32,352 bases of DNA, taken from contig CACFLO010000012.1 of assembly GCA_902567135.1 (NCBI GenBank), positions 1 to 32,352 on the forward strand. Direction: 5' to 3'. The translations under genes and the position numbers were made by a program. Shown here piece by piece: positions 16,844 to 25,504 of this stretch (its first letter is position 1; every line of letters begins with the position of its first letter). The DNA comes from an uncultured Alphaproteobacteria bacterium. Its GTDB lineage: Bacteria > Pseudomonadota > Alphaproteobacteria > HIMB59 > GCA-002718135. The notes under the pieces are model-generated. The model did not search any database. It had not been told where the DNA came from and saw only the letters and a list, made by a program, of their open reading frames with translations.

Positions 16844-17317
16844 TTAAACTGTATTTCTATACTTATCTAAATATCCTTGCAAAATATAAGCTGCTGACTG
16901 TTGGTCTAGCTTTTTTTTAATTTTTGTAGAACTAAAATTAGATCTTCTCATTTCTTTAAATATAATATCAGATGAATATCTTTCATCCCAGAATTCAGTA
17001 GGTACTGAAAAAAATAATTGTAATTTATTGCTAAAGTTTCTTATTTTCATTGTTTGTTCATTTTCTTTACTATCTAGATTGATAGGTAGCCCAACAATAA
17101 ATCCTCCTATTTCATATTCATTTAAATATTCCTTAATTTTAGGTAAGTCTTTATTTGTACCTTTTCTGTTAACAGTATTAATGGGTGTGGCGATAGTAAA
17201 AGATCTATCAGATACAGCAATTCCTATTGTTTTGTAACCTACATCTAGACCTACAAGAATTTGTGATGTAAGAAGTCGATCAATTAAATTGTTAGATTTT
17301 TCAATCACTGGAGACAT
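16844..17317 (-). CDS. ruvX: Putative pre-16S rRNA nuclease / Holliday junction resolvase RuvX (YqgF)
   Basis: RNase H-fold protein implicated in trimming the 5' end of 16S rRNA. With the start at ATG 17317 it has 157 residues, beginning MSPVIEKSNN. Motifs are LVGLDVGYKTIGIAVSD (catalytic Asp), FIVGLPINLDSKEN, and FWDERYSSDIIF, with the C-terminal QQSAAYILQGYLD. An open frame continues upstream to 17359, but that would overlap the start of gatC and adds a hydrophobic stretch (QFYLLYLCLTSIY) not found in the family, so 17317 is preferred. It is divergent from gatC with only 5 bases between start codons, and it is the first gene of the minus-strand run ruvX-pyrB-plsY-topA-pepC. Confidence 0.88.
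   Translation of the reverse strand: MSPVIEKSNNLIDRLLTSQILVGLDVGYKTIGIAVSDRSFTIATPINTVNRKGTNKDLPKIKEYLNEYEIGGFIVGLPINLDSKENEQTMKIRNFSNKLQLFFSVPTEFWDERYSSDIIFKEMRRSNFSSTKIKKKLDQQSAAYILQGYLDKYRNTV
17310..17314 (+). promoter_or_regulatory. Ribosome binding site GGAGA for gatC, inside ruvX
   Basis: GGAGA lies 8 bases before TTG 17323 and supports that codon as the gatC start. On the other strand these bases fall within codons 2-4 of ruvX, so one short stretch serves both genes. Confidence 0.65.
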
Positions 17318-17322
17318 ATAAA

Positions 17323-17610
17323 TTGAAGTTAGACACAAATACAATAAATAAAATTGCAAAACTTGCTAGAATTAGGCTTTCTGAGGAAGAGGCTAAAGAT
17401 TTGCTCAAGGATATGAATTCAATTTTAGATTGGGTAGAGCAACTTAATGAAGTTAATACAGACTCAGTTGCGCCTTTGGCAAATATTTCTTCATCAACTC
17501 TTCCACAAAGAAAAGATGAGGCTAAGGATATTAATTCAACTGATGAAATCTTGAAAAATAGCCCTGATAAACTTGAGGGATATTTTGCAGTTCCAAAGGT
17601 TGTAGAATAA
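17323..17610 (+). CDS. gatC: Asp/Glu-tRNA amidotransferase subunit C
   Basis: The small stabilising subunit of GatCAB, which converts Glu-tRNA(Gln) and/or Asp-tRNA(Asn) to the amidated forms. It has 95 residues, the normal size: INKIAKLARIRLSEEEAKDL (9-28), the DMNSILDWVEQLNEV helix (30-44), VAPLANIS, and ending GYFAVPKVVE, all typical. The start is TTG 17323, chosen because it has GGAGA at the right distance and yields the normal N terminus; no ATG is available. The stop codon overlaps the gatA ATG by one base (TAATG). It opens the gatCAB operon. Confidence 0.92.
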   Translation: MKLDTNTINKIAKLARIRLSEEEAKDLLKDMNSILDWVEQLNEVNTDSVAPLANISSSTLPQRKDEAKDINSTDEILKNSPDKLEGYFAVPKVVE

Positions 17611-19034
17611 TGGACTTTAAATCAATATCTCAATTAAAATCACTGCTAAATGAAAATAAAATATCTGTTAAAGAAATTGCAGAAACATACATTAAGAGAA
17701 TCAAAGAAAAAAAAGAATTAAATATTTTTATTTACTTTAATGACGATAAAATTCATGAACAAGTAAAAGAAATCGAAAGGTTACCAAATGATCTAACTTT
17801 AAAAGGTATACCTATAGCTGTTAAAGATCTTTTTTGTACTAAAAATATGCCAACTACTGCTGGATCGAAAATATTAAACAATTTTGAACCTTCATATGAA
17901 TCTTTTGTTACTCAAAAATTAGTTGATCAAGGATCAATTTTTGTTGGCAAAACAAATTTAGATGAATTTGCAATGGGTTCTGCTACTAATACTAGCTATT
18001 TTGGCAATACTATAAACCCTCTATCAAAAAATGATAATCCATTGACTTCGGGTGGTTCATCAGGCGGATCAGCTGCAGCTGTAGCTGCAGATTTATGTTT
18101 AGGTGCTACAGGAACAGACACTGGAGGATCTATCAGACAACCTGCTAGTTTTTGTGGTGTTGTTGGAATTAAACCTACCTACGGATTATGTTCTAGATGG
18201 GGAATTGCAGCTTTTGCCTCAAGTCTTGATCAAGCAGGAGTTTTTTCAAAAAATGTAACAGATGCATCTATATTATTAGAGGAAATAGCTGGTCACGATC
18301 AAAGAGATAGTACTAGTTCAAATGTTCAAATACCAAGTTATTCTAAAAATCTAAATCCTAGTTTAGATGGTAAGGTTGTTGGAATACCTAAAGAATATAC
18401 TGTTGAAGGAACATCAGATGAAATTAATGGAGTTTGGGAAGACGCTATAAAGTCTTTAGAAAAAAAAGGAGCCAAAATAAAGCATATTTCACTACCTCAT
18501 ACTAAATACGCTTTGCCTACTTATTATATAATTGCTCCTGCTGAAGCTTCATCAAACTTAGCTCGATACGATGGTGTTAAATATGGGTTTAGGGCTACTG
18601 ACTCAAAGAGCTTAGATGATATGTATGAGTTAACTAGAAGTGAGGGTTTTGGGAAAGAAGTGAAAAGAAGAATATTAATTGGAACCTATGTATTATCAGC
18701 AGGTTACTATGATGCATATTATTTAAAGGCTCAAAAAGTAAGGAAGTTAATTGCTAATGATTTTTTAGAAGTATTTTCAGATTGTGATTTGATTTTAACC
18801 CCCACAGCTCCAAGCGCTGCATTTCTTTTAAATGAAAAACAAGACGACCCAATTAAAATGTATCTTAATGATGTTTTTACTGTGCCTGCTTCATTAGCTG
18901 GCATACCCGGCATTTCAATTCCATATGGTAAGGATAAACAAGGTTTACCTCTCGGTATTCAACTTTTAAGTAAACACTATAATGAACAAGAAATTTTTAA
19001 TGCTGCTTTTGCATTAGAGAAAGATTATGAGTAA
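17610..19034 (+). CDS. gatA: Asp/Glu-tRNA amidotransferase subunit A
   Basis: The glutaminase subunit that frees ammonia from glutamine and channels it to GatB. It has 474 residues and the amidase-signature catalytic triad: K72 in IPIAVKDLF, cis-Ser S150 in [16 protein letters not shown], and nucleophile S174 in [16 protein letters not shown] (168-183). [20 protein letters not shown] follows as in the family. It begins on the last base of gatC and overlaps gatB by 8 bases, so all three subunits are coupled. The start at ATG 17610 gives the normal N terminus. Confidence 0.96.
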   Translation: MDFKSISQLKSLLNENKISVKEIAETYIKRIKEKKELNIFIYFNDDKIHEQVKEIERLPNDLTLKGIPIAVKDLFCTKNMPTTAGSKILNNFEPSYESFVTQKLVDQGSIFVGKTNLDEFAMGSATNTSYFGNTINPLSKNDNPLTSGGSSGGSAAAVAADLCLGATGTDTGGSIRQPASFCGVVGIKPTYGLCSRWGIAAFASSLDQAGVFSKNVTDASILLEEIAGHDQRDSTSSNVQIPSYSKNLNPSLDGKVVGIPKEYTVEGTSDEINGVWEDAIKSLEKKGAKIKHISLPHTKYALPTYYIIAPAEASSNLARYDGVKYGFRATDSKSLDDMYELTRSEGFGKEVKRRILIGTYVLSAGYYDAYYLKAQKVRKLIANDFLEVFSDCDLILTPTAPSAAFLLNEKQDDPIKMYLNDVFTVPASLAGIPGISIPYGKDKQGLPLGIQLLSKHYNEQEIFNAAFALEKDYE

Positions 19035-20502
19035 TTTAATCAAAGGGAAAAAACATGATTGGGAAACTGTAATTGGCCTTGAAATACATGCTCAAGTAAA
19101 ATCAAACTCAAAACTATTTAGCAATTCTTCGACAGCATTTGGCTCAAAACCAAATAGCCAAGTCTCTCTTGTGGATGCAGCAATGCCAGGTATGTTGCCT
19201 GTTATAAATCGGTATTGTATAGAGCAGGCTGTAAAAACTGGAATAGGTTTAAAAGCAAAAATCAATAATTATTCTGTATTTGACAGGAAAAACTATTTTT
19301 ATGCAGATCTTCCTCAAGGATATCAAATCAGTCAATACAAGCATCCTATTGTTGGTGAAGGAAAAGTCATTATTGATTTCAAAGACGGTAGTTCAAAAGA
19401 TATTAGAATAGTAAGGCTTCATTTAGAGCAAGATGCAGGTAAAAGTCTTCATGATCAAAATCCAACAAAAACATATGTTGATTTAAATAGATCGGGAGTT
19501 GCCTTAATGGAAATTGTTAGTGAGCCTGATATTAGAAGTGCAGATGAAGCAGGTTTATATATTTCAAAAATCAGATCAATTTTAATGTATCTTGATACTT
19601 GTGATGGCAACATGCAAGAAGGTTCATTGCGTGCAGATGTAAATATTTCAGTAAGGAAACCTGGAGATGAATATGGGACTAGATGTGAAATTAAAAATTT
19701 AAATTCTATTAAATTTATCAAGCAGGCAATTAATTATGAAGTAAAAAGACAGATTGAAGTTCTTGAGGATGGGGGTGTTATTGAGCAAAACACACTCTTA
19801 TTTAATACATCTACAGGCAAAACAAGACCTATGAGAAGTAAAGAAGAAGCACATGATTACAGATATTTTCCAGATCCTGATTTATTACCTTTAGAAATAG
19901 ATCTAGAAGATATTAATAAATTAAAAAAAACAATACCTGAATTACCAGATGATAGAAAAAAAAGATATGTAGATGATTACAATTTATCTAACTATGATGC
20001 ATCAGTTTTAACTGCAGATAAATCAGTATCTGATTATTTCGATACTGTAATAAAATCTGATAAAAAACTTAAAGAATCATCGAAGATTGTTGTCAATTGG
20101 ATTACATCAGAATTGTTTTCACTTTTAAATGAAAAAAATATTGAGATAAATAATTCTCCAATAACTCCTGAGAATTTAGGTAGATTAATAAAATTTATTA
20201 AAGAAGATATAATATCTGGCAAGATCGCTAAAGAAGTTTTATTAGAAATGTTTAATACAAAACTAAATCCGCAAAAAATTATTGAACAAAAAGGTTTAAA
20301 ACAAGTTACTGATACAAGTGAAATTGAAATTATTGTTGACGAAGTGCTTAAAGAAAATCAAAAAATGGTTGACCAGTATTTATCAGGTAAAGATAAGTTG
20401 CTTGGTTTTTTTGTTGGACAATCTATGAAAAAAAGTAAAGGTAAAGCTAATCCTAAAATTTTAAATCAGATTTTAAAAATTAAATTATCCAAAAAAAAAT
20501 AA
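19027..20502 (+). CDS. gatB: Asp/Glu-tRNA amidotransferase subunit B
   Basis: The tRNA-binding kinase/transamidase subunit, 491 residues. It opens with [20 protein letters not shown] (12-31), then [14 protein letters not shown], the metal- and substrate-site region [18 protein letters not shown], the [12 protein letters not shown] motif, and [20 protein letters not shown]. The C-terminal YqeY-like tail domain (about 335-491) binds the tRNA and ends in a Lys-rich tract. The presence of GatCAB suggests the organism makes Gln-tRNA and/or Asn-tRNA indirectly, as most alphaproteobacteria do; whether glnRS or asnRS exists cannot be seen here. The last 18 bases overlap the convergent small membrane gene. 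Confidence 0.96.
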   Translation: MSNLIKGKKHDWETVIGLEIHAQVKSNSKLFSNSSTAFGSKPNSQVSLVDAAMPGMLPVINRYCIEQAVKTGIGLKAKINNYSVFDRKNYFYADLPQGYQISQYKHPIVGEGKVIIDFKDGSSKDIRIVRLHLEQDAGKSLHDQNPTKTYVDLNRSGVALMEIVSEPDIRSADEAGLYISKIRSILMYLDTCDGNMQEGSLRADVNISVRKPGDEYGTRCEIKNLNSIKFIKQAINYEVKRQIEVLEDGGVIEQNTLLFNTSTGKTRPMRSKEEAHDYRYFPDPDLLPLEIDLEDINKLKKTIPELPDDRKKRYVDDYNLSNYDASVLTADKSVSDYFDTVIKSDKKLKESSKIVVNWITSELFSLLNEKNIEINNSPITPENLGRLIKFIKEDIISGKIAKEVLLEMFNTKLNPQKIIEQKGLKQVTDTSEIEIIVDEVLKENQKMVDQYLSGKDKLLGFFVGQSMKKSKGKANPKILNQILKIKLSKKK

Positions 20503-20823
20503 TCTTAAGGTAAAAATTCTATAAGATAAAACAATGAAAGTAGCTACTATCCATATTATATTTCCCTTGTAATTTTCAGCTGATCTCCAAATTCCAGTTG
20601 TTAAAAAAACTGTCCACACAATTAAAATAAGTTTTGATAATAAGCTAAAATTACTAAAATCTAAAAAAGGTAATGAGTTTGTAAATTTGTTATTGCCTAA
20701 TAAGTATATTTCAAAATTAAAAATTAGTAACATAAATAAAGCATTTAATAATTCACCAGCTAACCAATAAGCTTTCCATAAAGTAATTTTACCCCTCCAA
20801 AAACTGCTAATTATTTTTTCCAT
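20485..20823 (-). CDS. Uncharacterised small membrane protein
   Basis: 112 residues with about three membrane segments (about 19-42, 60-80 and 88-108). The N terminus [20 protein letters not shown] and the middle [17 protein letters not shown], with their Trp/Arg/Gly pattern, resemble small uncharacterised proteobacterial inner-membrane proteins that pair a W-x-G-x-x-x-LWK-x-x-W start with a later GIWRSA-x-x-Y-x-G; I cannot name a function. The 3' end overlaps gatB by 18 bases on the opposite strand. The gene is monocistronic, with its promoter presumably in the 207-base spacer to tRNA-Ser. The length, membrane pattern and conserved-looking motifs support a real gene. Confidence 0.75.
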   Translation of the reverse strand: MEKIISSFWRGKITLWKAYWLAGELLNALFMLLIFNFEIYLLGNNKFTNSLPFLDFSNFSLLSKLILIVWTVFLTTGIWRSAENYKGNIIWIVATFIVLSYRIFTLRLFFFG

Positions 20824-21030
20824 ATTATATTTTATTAAATTAATACCCTAATTATATTCTTGTTTTTTTATATAGACAAATTTAATACCATTTAAGATGA
20901 TGTGAAAGAATTTCAAAAATTAATATAAATATATTTATTACTGATAATATCATAAATAATAATTAAATATTGTTGAGTTAATTAAATTATTTCGATATTA
21001 GATATCTATTAGATCTATGAAACAACAACA
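20824..21030. other. Largest intergenic spacer in the window
   Basis: These 207 bases lie between the start of the small membrane gene and tRNA-Ser. They are extremely AT-rich with no open frame of note and no convincing hairpin. They should hold the minus-strand promoter of the membrane gene and the plus-strand promoter of tRNA-Ser/dapA. A candidate for the latter is listed separately. Confidence 0.6.
20973..21001 (+). promoter_or_regulatory. Candidate sigma-70 promoter for tRNA-Ser and dapA
   Basis: TTGAGT at 20973-20978 and TATTAG at 20996-21001 are separated by exactly 17 bases, each matching four of six consensus positions. Transcription would begin around 21008, about 23 bases before the mature tRNA 5' end. 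The AT-rich setting makes chance matches likely, but position and spacing fit. Confidence 0.4.
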
Positions 21031-21122
21031 GGAGAGATGGGTGAGTGGCTTAAACCACAGGTTTGCTAAACCTGCGAAGGAGGTAACTCCTTCCGAGGGT
21101 TCGAATCCCTCTCTCTCCGCCA
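21031..21122 (+). tRNA. tRNA-Ser (anticodon GCU), CCA encoded
   Basis: A full class II tRNA cloverleaf. The acceptor stem GGAGAGA (21031-21037) pairs with TCTCTCC (21112-21118), with discriminator G 21119 and CCA at 21120-21122. The anticodon stem CAGGT/ACCTG encloses the loop TTGCTAA, with anticodon GCT at 21065-21067, reading AGC/AGU serine codons. A long variable arm with stem GAAGGA/TCCTTC follows, then the T arm with GGTTCGAATCC. The dapA ATG is only 9 bases after the CCA, so the two are probably transcribed together and separated by tRNA 3' processing. Confidence 0.97.
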
Positions 21123-21131
21123 TTAAATAAA

Positions 21132-22004
21132 ATGTTTTTTGGAAGCATCCCTGCGGTAATTACACCTTTTAAAAATAATAAAGTTGATTATAACTCTCTT
21201 GATAAAATTGTTAATCATTTAATTTTAAATGGATCAAATGGATTGGTACCATGTGGAACTACAGGTGAATCTCCTACTTTATCTCATGAAGAACATAAAC
21301 AGATAATTGAACAAACAATAAAAATTAGCGATAAAAGAGTTCCAGTAATTGCTGGGACTGGATCGAATAATACTAAAGAGGCTGTGGATTATACTAAACA
21401 TGCTGAGAGTGTTGGAGCAGATGCAGCTTTAGTTGTAACTCCATATTACAATAAACCTACACAAAAAGGTTTATATGCTCACTTTAAAATAATTGCAGAT
21501 TCAGTTAAATTACCAATTATAATATACAATATCCCAGGAAGATCTGTCATAGATATGTCTATTGAGACAATGATTGAGTTGTCCAAAATTAAAAATATTA
21601 TTGGCGTTAAAGACGCAACAAATGATTTATTTAGACCTTTGCTTACAGCTGCGTATATGAAAAATGAATTTTGTTATTTATCTGGAGAAGATGGCACAGC
21701 TCTAGCGTTTTTATCTCAGGGTGGACATGGATGTATATCTGTAACTGCTAATGTCGCCCCAAAATTATGCTCTGAAATGCAACTAGCTTGGAGAGAAAAA
21801 GATATACAAAAAGCTCAAGAAATAAATTTGAAGTTGGCAAAACTTCATAATTCACTCTTTCTAGAATCTAGTCCTGGACCAGTAAAATATGCTGCATCTT
21901 TATTAGGACTGTGCAGTAGTGAAACTAGATTGCCTCTTGTAGAAATAAGTAAAAATACTAAACAAAGTATTTCAGATTGTTTAAAAAGTTTAACCTTGCT
22001 TTAG
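21132..22004 (+). CDS. dapA: 4-hydroxy-tetrahydrodipicolinate synthase
   Basis: Condenses pyruvate with aspartate semialdehyde in the diaminopimelate/lysine pathway; 290 residues. The Schiff-base lysine is K160 in IIGVKDATNDL. Also present are GTTGES (42-47) with the catalytic Thr, Y132 in IIYNIPGRS, and R137 of the same motif, which binds the aspartate semialdehyde carboxylate. YYNKPTQKGLYAHFK (105-119) is typical. The ATG is just 9 bases after the tRNA-Ser CCA end and no Shine-Dalgarno is seen, so a processed message would be almost leaderless. smpB begins 1 base after its stop. Confidence 0.95.
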   Translation: MFFGSIPAVITPFKNNKVDYNSLDKIVNHLILNGSNGLVPCGTTGESPTLSHEEHKQIIEQTIKISDKRVPVIAGTGSNNTKEAVDYTKHAESVGADAALVVTPYYNKPTQKGLYAHFKIIADSVKLPIIIYNIPGRSVIDMSIETMIELSKIKNIIGVKDATNDLFRPLLTAAYMKNEFCYLSGEDGTALAFLSQGGHGCISVTANVAPKLCSEMQLAWREKDIQKAQEINLKLAKLHNSLFLESSPGPVKYAASLLGLCSSETRLPLVEISKNTKQSISDCLKSLTLL

Positions 22005-22005
22005 A

Positions 22006-22452
22006 ATGAAAGTAATTGCCAATAATAAAAAGGCAACATATGATTATAATATTTCACTCAAGATAAATTCAGGTTTAGTTTTAACTGGCTCAGAAGTTAA
22101 GTCGCTAAGAGTCAATTCTCCTTCAATTAAAGAAGCTTATGTAGAAGAAAAGAAAGGAGAATTGTGGCTTTGTAATTGTAATATTAAAAAATATCATTCT
22201 TCTAGCGATAAAGTAAATAATCCAATCAGACAAAGAAAATTACTTATTTCAAAAAAAGAACTTAATAAATTACTTGGGTCAATTAAGAGAGAAGGTTTTT
22301 CAATAATCCCTCTAAGTATGTACTTTAATGATAAGGGTCTTGTAAAACTTAATATAGGCCTTGGAAGAGGTAAGAAAAAATATGACAAAAGACAAAGTCA
22401 AAAATTAAAGGATTGGAACAAAAATAAACAAAGATTACTTAAAAACAATTAA
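22006..22452 (+). CDS. smpB: SsrA-binding protein SmpB
   Basis: Binds tmRNA and brings it to stalled ribosomes for trans-translation; 148 residues. The OB-fold starts ANNKKATYDYNISLKINSGL and has the signature LVLTGSEVKSLR (24-35) and the motif EAYVEEKKGELWLCNCNI (43-60). The basic C-terminal tail (GRGKKKYDKRQSQKLKDWNK onward) enters the mRNA channel. It follows dapA by one base, a linkage (dapA-smpB-rpoZ) common in alphaproteobacteria. The tmRNA gene itself is not in the window. Confidence 0.95.
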   Translation: MKVIANNKKATYDYNISLKINSGLVLTGSEVKSLRVNSPSIKEAYVEEKKGELWLCNCNIKKYHSSSDKVNNPIRQRKLLISKKELNKLLGSIKREGFSIIPLSMYFNDKGLVKLNIGLGRGKKKYDKRQSQKLKDWNKNKQRLLKNN

Positions 22453-22494
22453 TTTGTTTGCTTTTTGATAATTAGATATCTATAAGCCCACACA

Positions 22495-22926
22495 ATGGCT
22501 AGAATTACAGTAGAAGATTGTATAGATAAATTTGAAAGTAGATTCGAACTTGTATTGGTAGCTTCAAACAGAGCTAGAAAACTCCACTCTGGAGATGAGC
22601 CTACTGTTCAAAAAGATAATGATAAAAACACTGTTATAGCTTTAAGAGAAATTGCAGATGAAACGATTTCAGCTGATGAATTTAAACAAAGTTTAATTGA
22701 GGAATATCAGACAGTTTCCCCAATTAATGATGAAGATGAGCATGCTTTAGAATTCACTGATGAAAATTCAGAAGAAGAAGATGCTTCGATAGATGAATTA
22801 GAACAAAATCATGTTGAAAGCGAATCAGCTGAAGAATTGGAAGATATTAAAGAATCAATTATGGAAACAAATGATAATGAAGTATCCAATACTATCAGTG
22901 AGAATCAAGACGATCAATCTAGTTAA
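22495..22926 (+). CDS. rpoZ: RNA polymerase omega subunit
   Basis: Small RNA polymerase subunit that helps assemble beta-prime. The conserved core is [20 protein letters not shown] (1-20), [13 protein letters not shown] (19-31) and [11 protein letters not shown] (about 45-55). Total length is 143 because of a long, strongly acidic, low-complexity tail (about 75-143, dominated by Glu, Asp, Ser and Asn). Alphaproteobacterial omegas often have such a tail. It sits 42 bases after smpB and 47 before spoT, the classic rpoZ-spoT pairing. The spacer upstream (GATAATTAGATATCTATAAG) might contain a promoter, but none is clear. Confidence 0.93.
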   Translation: MARITVEDCIDKFESRFELVLVASNRARKLHSGDEPTVQKDNDKNTVIALREIADETISADEFKQSLIEEYQTVSPINDEDEHALEFTDENSEEEDASIDELEQNHVESESAEELEDIKESIMETNDNEVSNTISENQDDQSS

Positions 22927-22973
22927 TATTAGATCTTTATTTTTTATCCATTCATTTATTTTAATTTTTAAAA

Positions 22974-25097
22974 ATGATACTTGAAAAGATCAAAGAACTT
23001 GAAGAATTAGTTATTTATTTGAATGCCTCTGATAAGTCAGTAGTATCCAAGGCTATAAATTTTAGTAATAAGGCGCATAAAAATCAAACTAGACAGTCTG
23101 GTGATCCTTTTGTTACTCACCCAATTGAGGTTGCAAAAATTTTAACCTCAATCAAGCTTGATGCTTCTTCAATTGCTGCTGGCCTTTTACATGATACAGT
23201 TGAAGATACTGAAATTACTAATGAATCTATTCAAGATATATTTGGAGACCAAATTTCTCAATTAGTGCAAGGACTCACTAAAATAAATAAATTTTCTTTA
23301 AAAGCAAATAAGTTGAAATTAGGAGAAAATTATAGAAAATTACTTTTAGCTTCAACAGAAGACTTAAGAGTTATATTAGTTAAACTAGCAGATAGACTTC
23401 ATAATATGAGAACTATCGAATTTATAAAAGATGAAAATAAAAGAATTAATACTTCTATGGAAACTCTGGAGGTGTTTTCTCCATTAGCACAAAGGTTAGG
23501 GATGAAAGAGTGGCAGGATGAGCTTGAGGATTTAGCTTTTAAATCAATAAATTCTGATGCTAGAAACTCTATTATAGATAGATTGGATTATTTAAAATCC
23601 AAAGATGAAAATATTATTGATGAAATAAGGTATGAGCTAAGTAACATTTTTTCAGCTGAAGGTATAAATTGCAAAATAGATGGTAGAATAAAATCACCTT
23701 ATTCGATTTGGAACAAAATAAAAAAGAAAAATATATCATTTGAACAATTATCAGACATTATGGCATTTAGAATTATTACGAATTCAACAAGAGAATGTTA
23801 TAGATGTTTAGGAATAATTCACAGAAAATTTTCATATATTCAAGGTAGATTTAAAGATTTTATTTCTGCACCAAAGTCAAATGGATATAGAGCTATTCAT
23901 ACTTCGATTATGGGTCCTAAAAATAAAAAAATTGAAATTCAATTTAGATCAAATGTAATGAATCAAATTGCAGATTATGGTGTAGCAGCTCATTGGAAAT
24001 ACAAAGACCCTAAAAAAATAAAAGATAATGATACAAAAGAATATAAATGGATGCATGAACTTTTAGATTTAATGAATTCATCATTAAATCAAGATGAGTT
24101 AATTGAAAATGCTAAAATTAATCTCTTTCAAAATGATATATATGTTTTTACTCCAAAAGGTGATGTAATAGAACTGCCTAAAAGTGCAACTCCAGTTGAT
24201 TTTGCTTATTCGATTCATTCACAAATTGGAGATAAATGCGTTGGCGCTAAAGTAAATGGCAAACTCCAACCACTTAAAACTATTTTAAAAAATGGAGATC
24301 AAATCGAAATAATAACTTCTGAAGAATCACAACCTTCACCTTTATGGCAAAGATTTGCAGTAACTTCAAAAGTCAAATCTCAGGTAAGACGTTTCTTTAG
24401 AACAAAAAAAAGAGATGAATATATTATGTTTGGAAAACAAATATTAGACTCTTTTTTTGTGAAAGAAAATTATGAACTTAATAAATCTACAATAAATAAA
24501 ATAAAAAAAGATTTTAAATTATCAGATATTGAAGATTTGTATGAGCTTGTAGGTTCTGGAAATATGACAGCTGTATCTGTTTTAAAAAAAATTTATCCAG
24601 AATTTAATTATAAATCGGCCAATAAATTTAAAAATGAGTCAGAAAATTCAATAAAATTAAAAGGACTTACAGCTGGTATGTCATATCATTTATCAGGATG
24701 CTGCTCTCCTATAAAAGGAGATACAATAGTTGGCATAGTTACAGCAGGAATAGGAGTAGCAGTCCATACTGTTGATTGTGAAACACTATCATCATACAAT
24801 GATAATCCTGAAAGATGGCTGAATATTTCTTGGGATAATTCAGTTAATAAAAATACTGTTTCAAATTCTCGATTAAATCTTGTTCTTAAAAATCAACCAG
24901 GTAGCCTAGGTAAAGTTACAACTATAATTGCTAAAAATAATGGCAATATTTCAAATATTAATTTTTCAATTAGAAAAGTTGATTTCTACGAAATAATAAT
25001 AGATATTGAAGTTAGAGATACTAACCATCTTAAAAATATTTTGGCAGCTTTAAGATTGGTTTCTGAGGTATCTTCTTTAGAGAGAATAAAAGGATAG
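22974..25097 (+). CDS. spoT: Bifunctional (p)ppGpp synthetase/hydrolase (RelA/SpoT homologue)
   Basis: A long RSH enzyme of 707 residues. The N-terminal HD hydrolase has H49 (FVTHPIEVAKIL), H73-D74 (GLLHDTVEDT) and D140 (VKLADRLHNMRT). The synthetase domain has GRIKSPYSIWNKIKKK, FRIITN, and GRFKDFISAPKSNGYRAIHT (291-310). RFKD (292-295) is the R-x-K-D form found in bifunctional enzymes, unlike the E-x-D-D form of synthetase-only RelA. A TGS domain follows (DIYVFTPKGDVIELP), then a zinc-finger-like region (SGCCSPIKGD, DCETL) and a C-terminal ACT domain (about 630-705). Probably the only long RSH in such a small genome; that is inference. Confidence 0.94.
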   Translation: MILEKIKELEELVIYLNASDKSVVSKAINFSNKAHKNQTRQSGDPFVTHPIEVAKILTSIKLDASSIAAGLLHDTVEDTEITNESIQDIFGDQISQLVQGLTKINKFSLKANKLKLGENYRKLLLASTEDLRVILVKLADRLHNMRTIEFIKDENKRINTSMETLEVFSPLAQRLGMKEWQDELEDLAFKSINSDARNSIIDRLDYLKSKDENIIDEIRYELSNIFSAEGINCKIDGRIKSPYSIWNKIKKKNISFEQLSDIMAFRIITNSTRECYRCLGIIHRKFSYIQGRFKDFISAPKSNGYRAIHTSIMGPKNKKIEIQFRSNVMNQIADYGVAAHWKYKDPKKIKDNDTKEYKWMHELLDLMNSSLNQDELIENAKINLFQNDIYVFTPKGDVIELPKSATPVDFAYSIHSQIGDKCVGAKVNGKLQPLKTILKNGDQIEIITSEESQPSPLWQRFAVTSKVKSQVRRFFRTKKRDEYIMFGKQILDSFFVKENYELNKSTINKIKKDFKLSDIEDLYELVGSGNMTAVSVLKKIYPEFNYKSANKFKNESENSIKLKGLTAGMSYHLSGCCSPIKGDTIVGIVTAGIGVAVHTVDCETLSSYNDNPERWLNISWDNSVNKNTVSNSRLNLVLKNQPGSLGKVTTIIAKNNGNISNINFSIRKVDFYEIIIDIEVRDTNHLKNILAALRLVSEVSSLERIKG

Positions 25098-25102
25098 ATT
25101 AA

Positions 25103-25504
25103 ATGATTCTTACAAATGGCATAGATATAATTGATATTCGAAGAATAAAGAAAACTTTACATAAATTTGGTGATAAATTTAAAAAAAGATGTTTTACTAA
25201 AAACGAAATAATAAGATCTGAAAATAAAATTAAATCTGCGGAGTCTTACGCCAAAAGATATGCTGCAAAAGAAGCTTGCGCTAAAGCCTTAGGCACAGGT
25301 CTAGCAAGAGGAGTTTTTTGGAAAGATATTGAAGTTTATAATAATAGTCATGGTAAGCCAAAAATAAAACTTAATAATAAAGCACTTAAATTTCTGAGAA
25401 AGATTAACAATGAATCTAATTCTACTATTGAATTATCTTTAACTGATGAAACTAATTATGCAATCGCAAATGTAATAATTTATGAAAACAAAAAAACAAA
25501 ATAG
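25103..25504 (+). CDS. acpS: Holo-acyl-carrier-protein synthase
   Basis: Transfers 4'-phosphopantetheine from CoA to apo-ACP; 133 residues. Mg2+ ligands are D8 (NGIDIIDIRRI) and E57 (KRYAAKEACAKALGTGL), both in the family motifs. AAAGGA at about 25089-25094 is a usable Shine-Dalgarno for ATG 25103. It starts 5 bases after spoT. In many alphaproteobacteria pdxJ lies between spoT and acpS; here it is absent. Its last 23 bases overlap the start of lepB in another frame. Confidence 0.93.
   Translation: MILTNGIDIIDIRRIKKTLHKFGDKFKKRCFTKNEIIRSENKIKSAESYAKRYAAKEACAKALGTGLARGVFWKDIEVYNNSHGKPKIKLNNKALKFLRKINNESNSTIELSLTDETNYAIANVIIYENKKTK

Noticed and set aside
17318-17359. ruvX start extended to 17359
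   Set aside because: It would overlap gatC and adds a hydrophobic leader not seen in the family; ATG 17317 gives the normal length.
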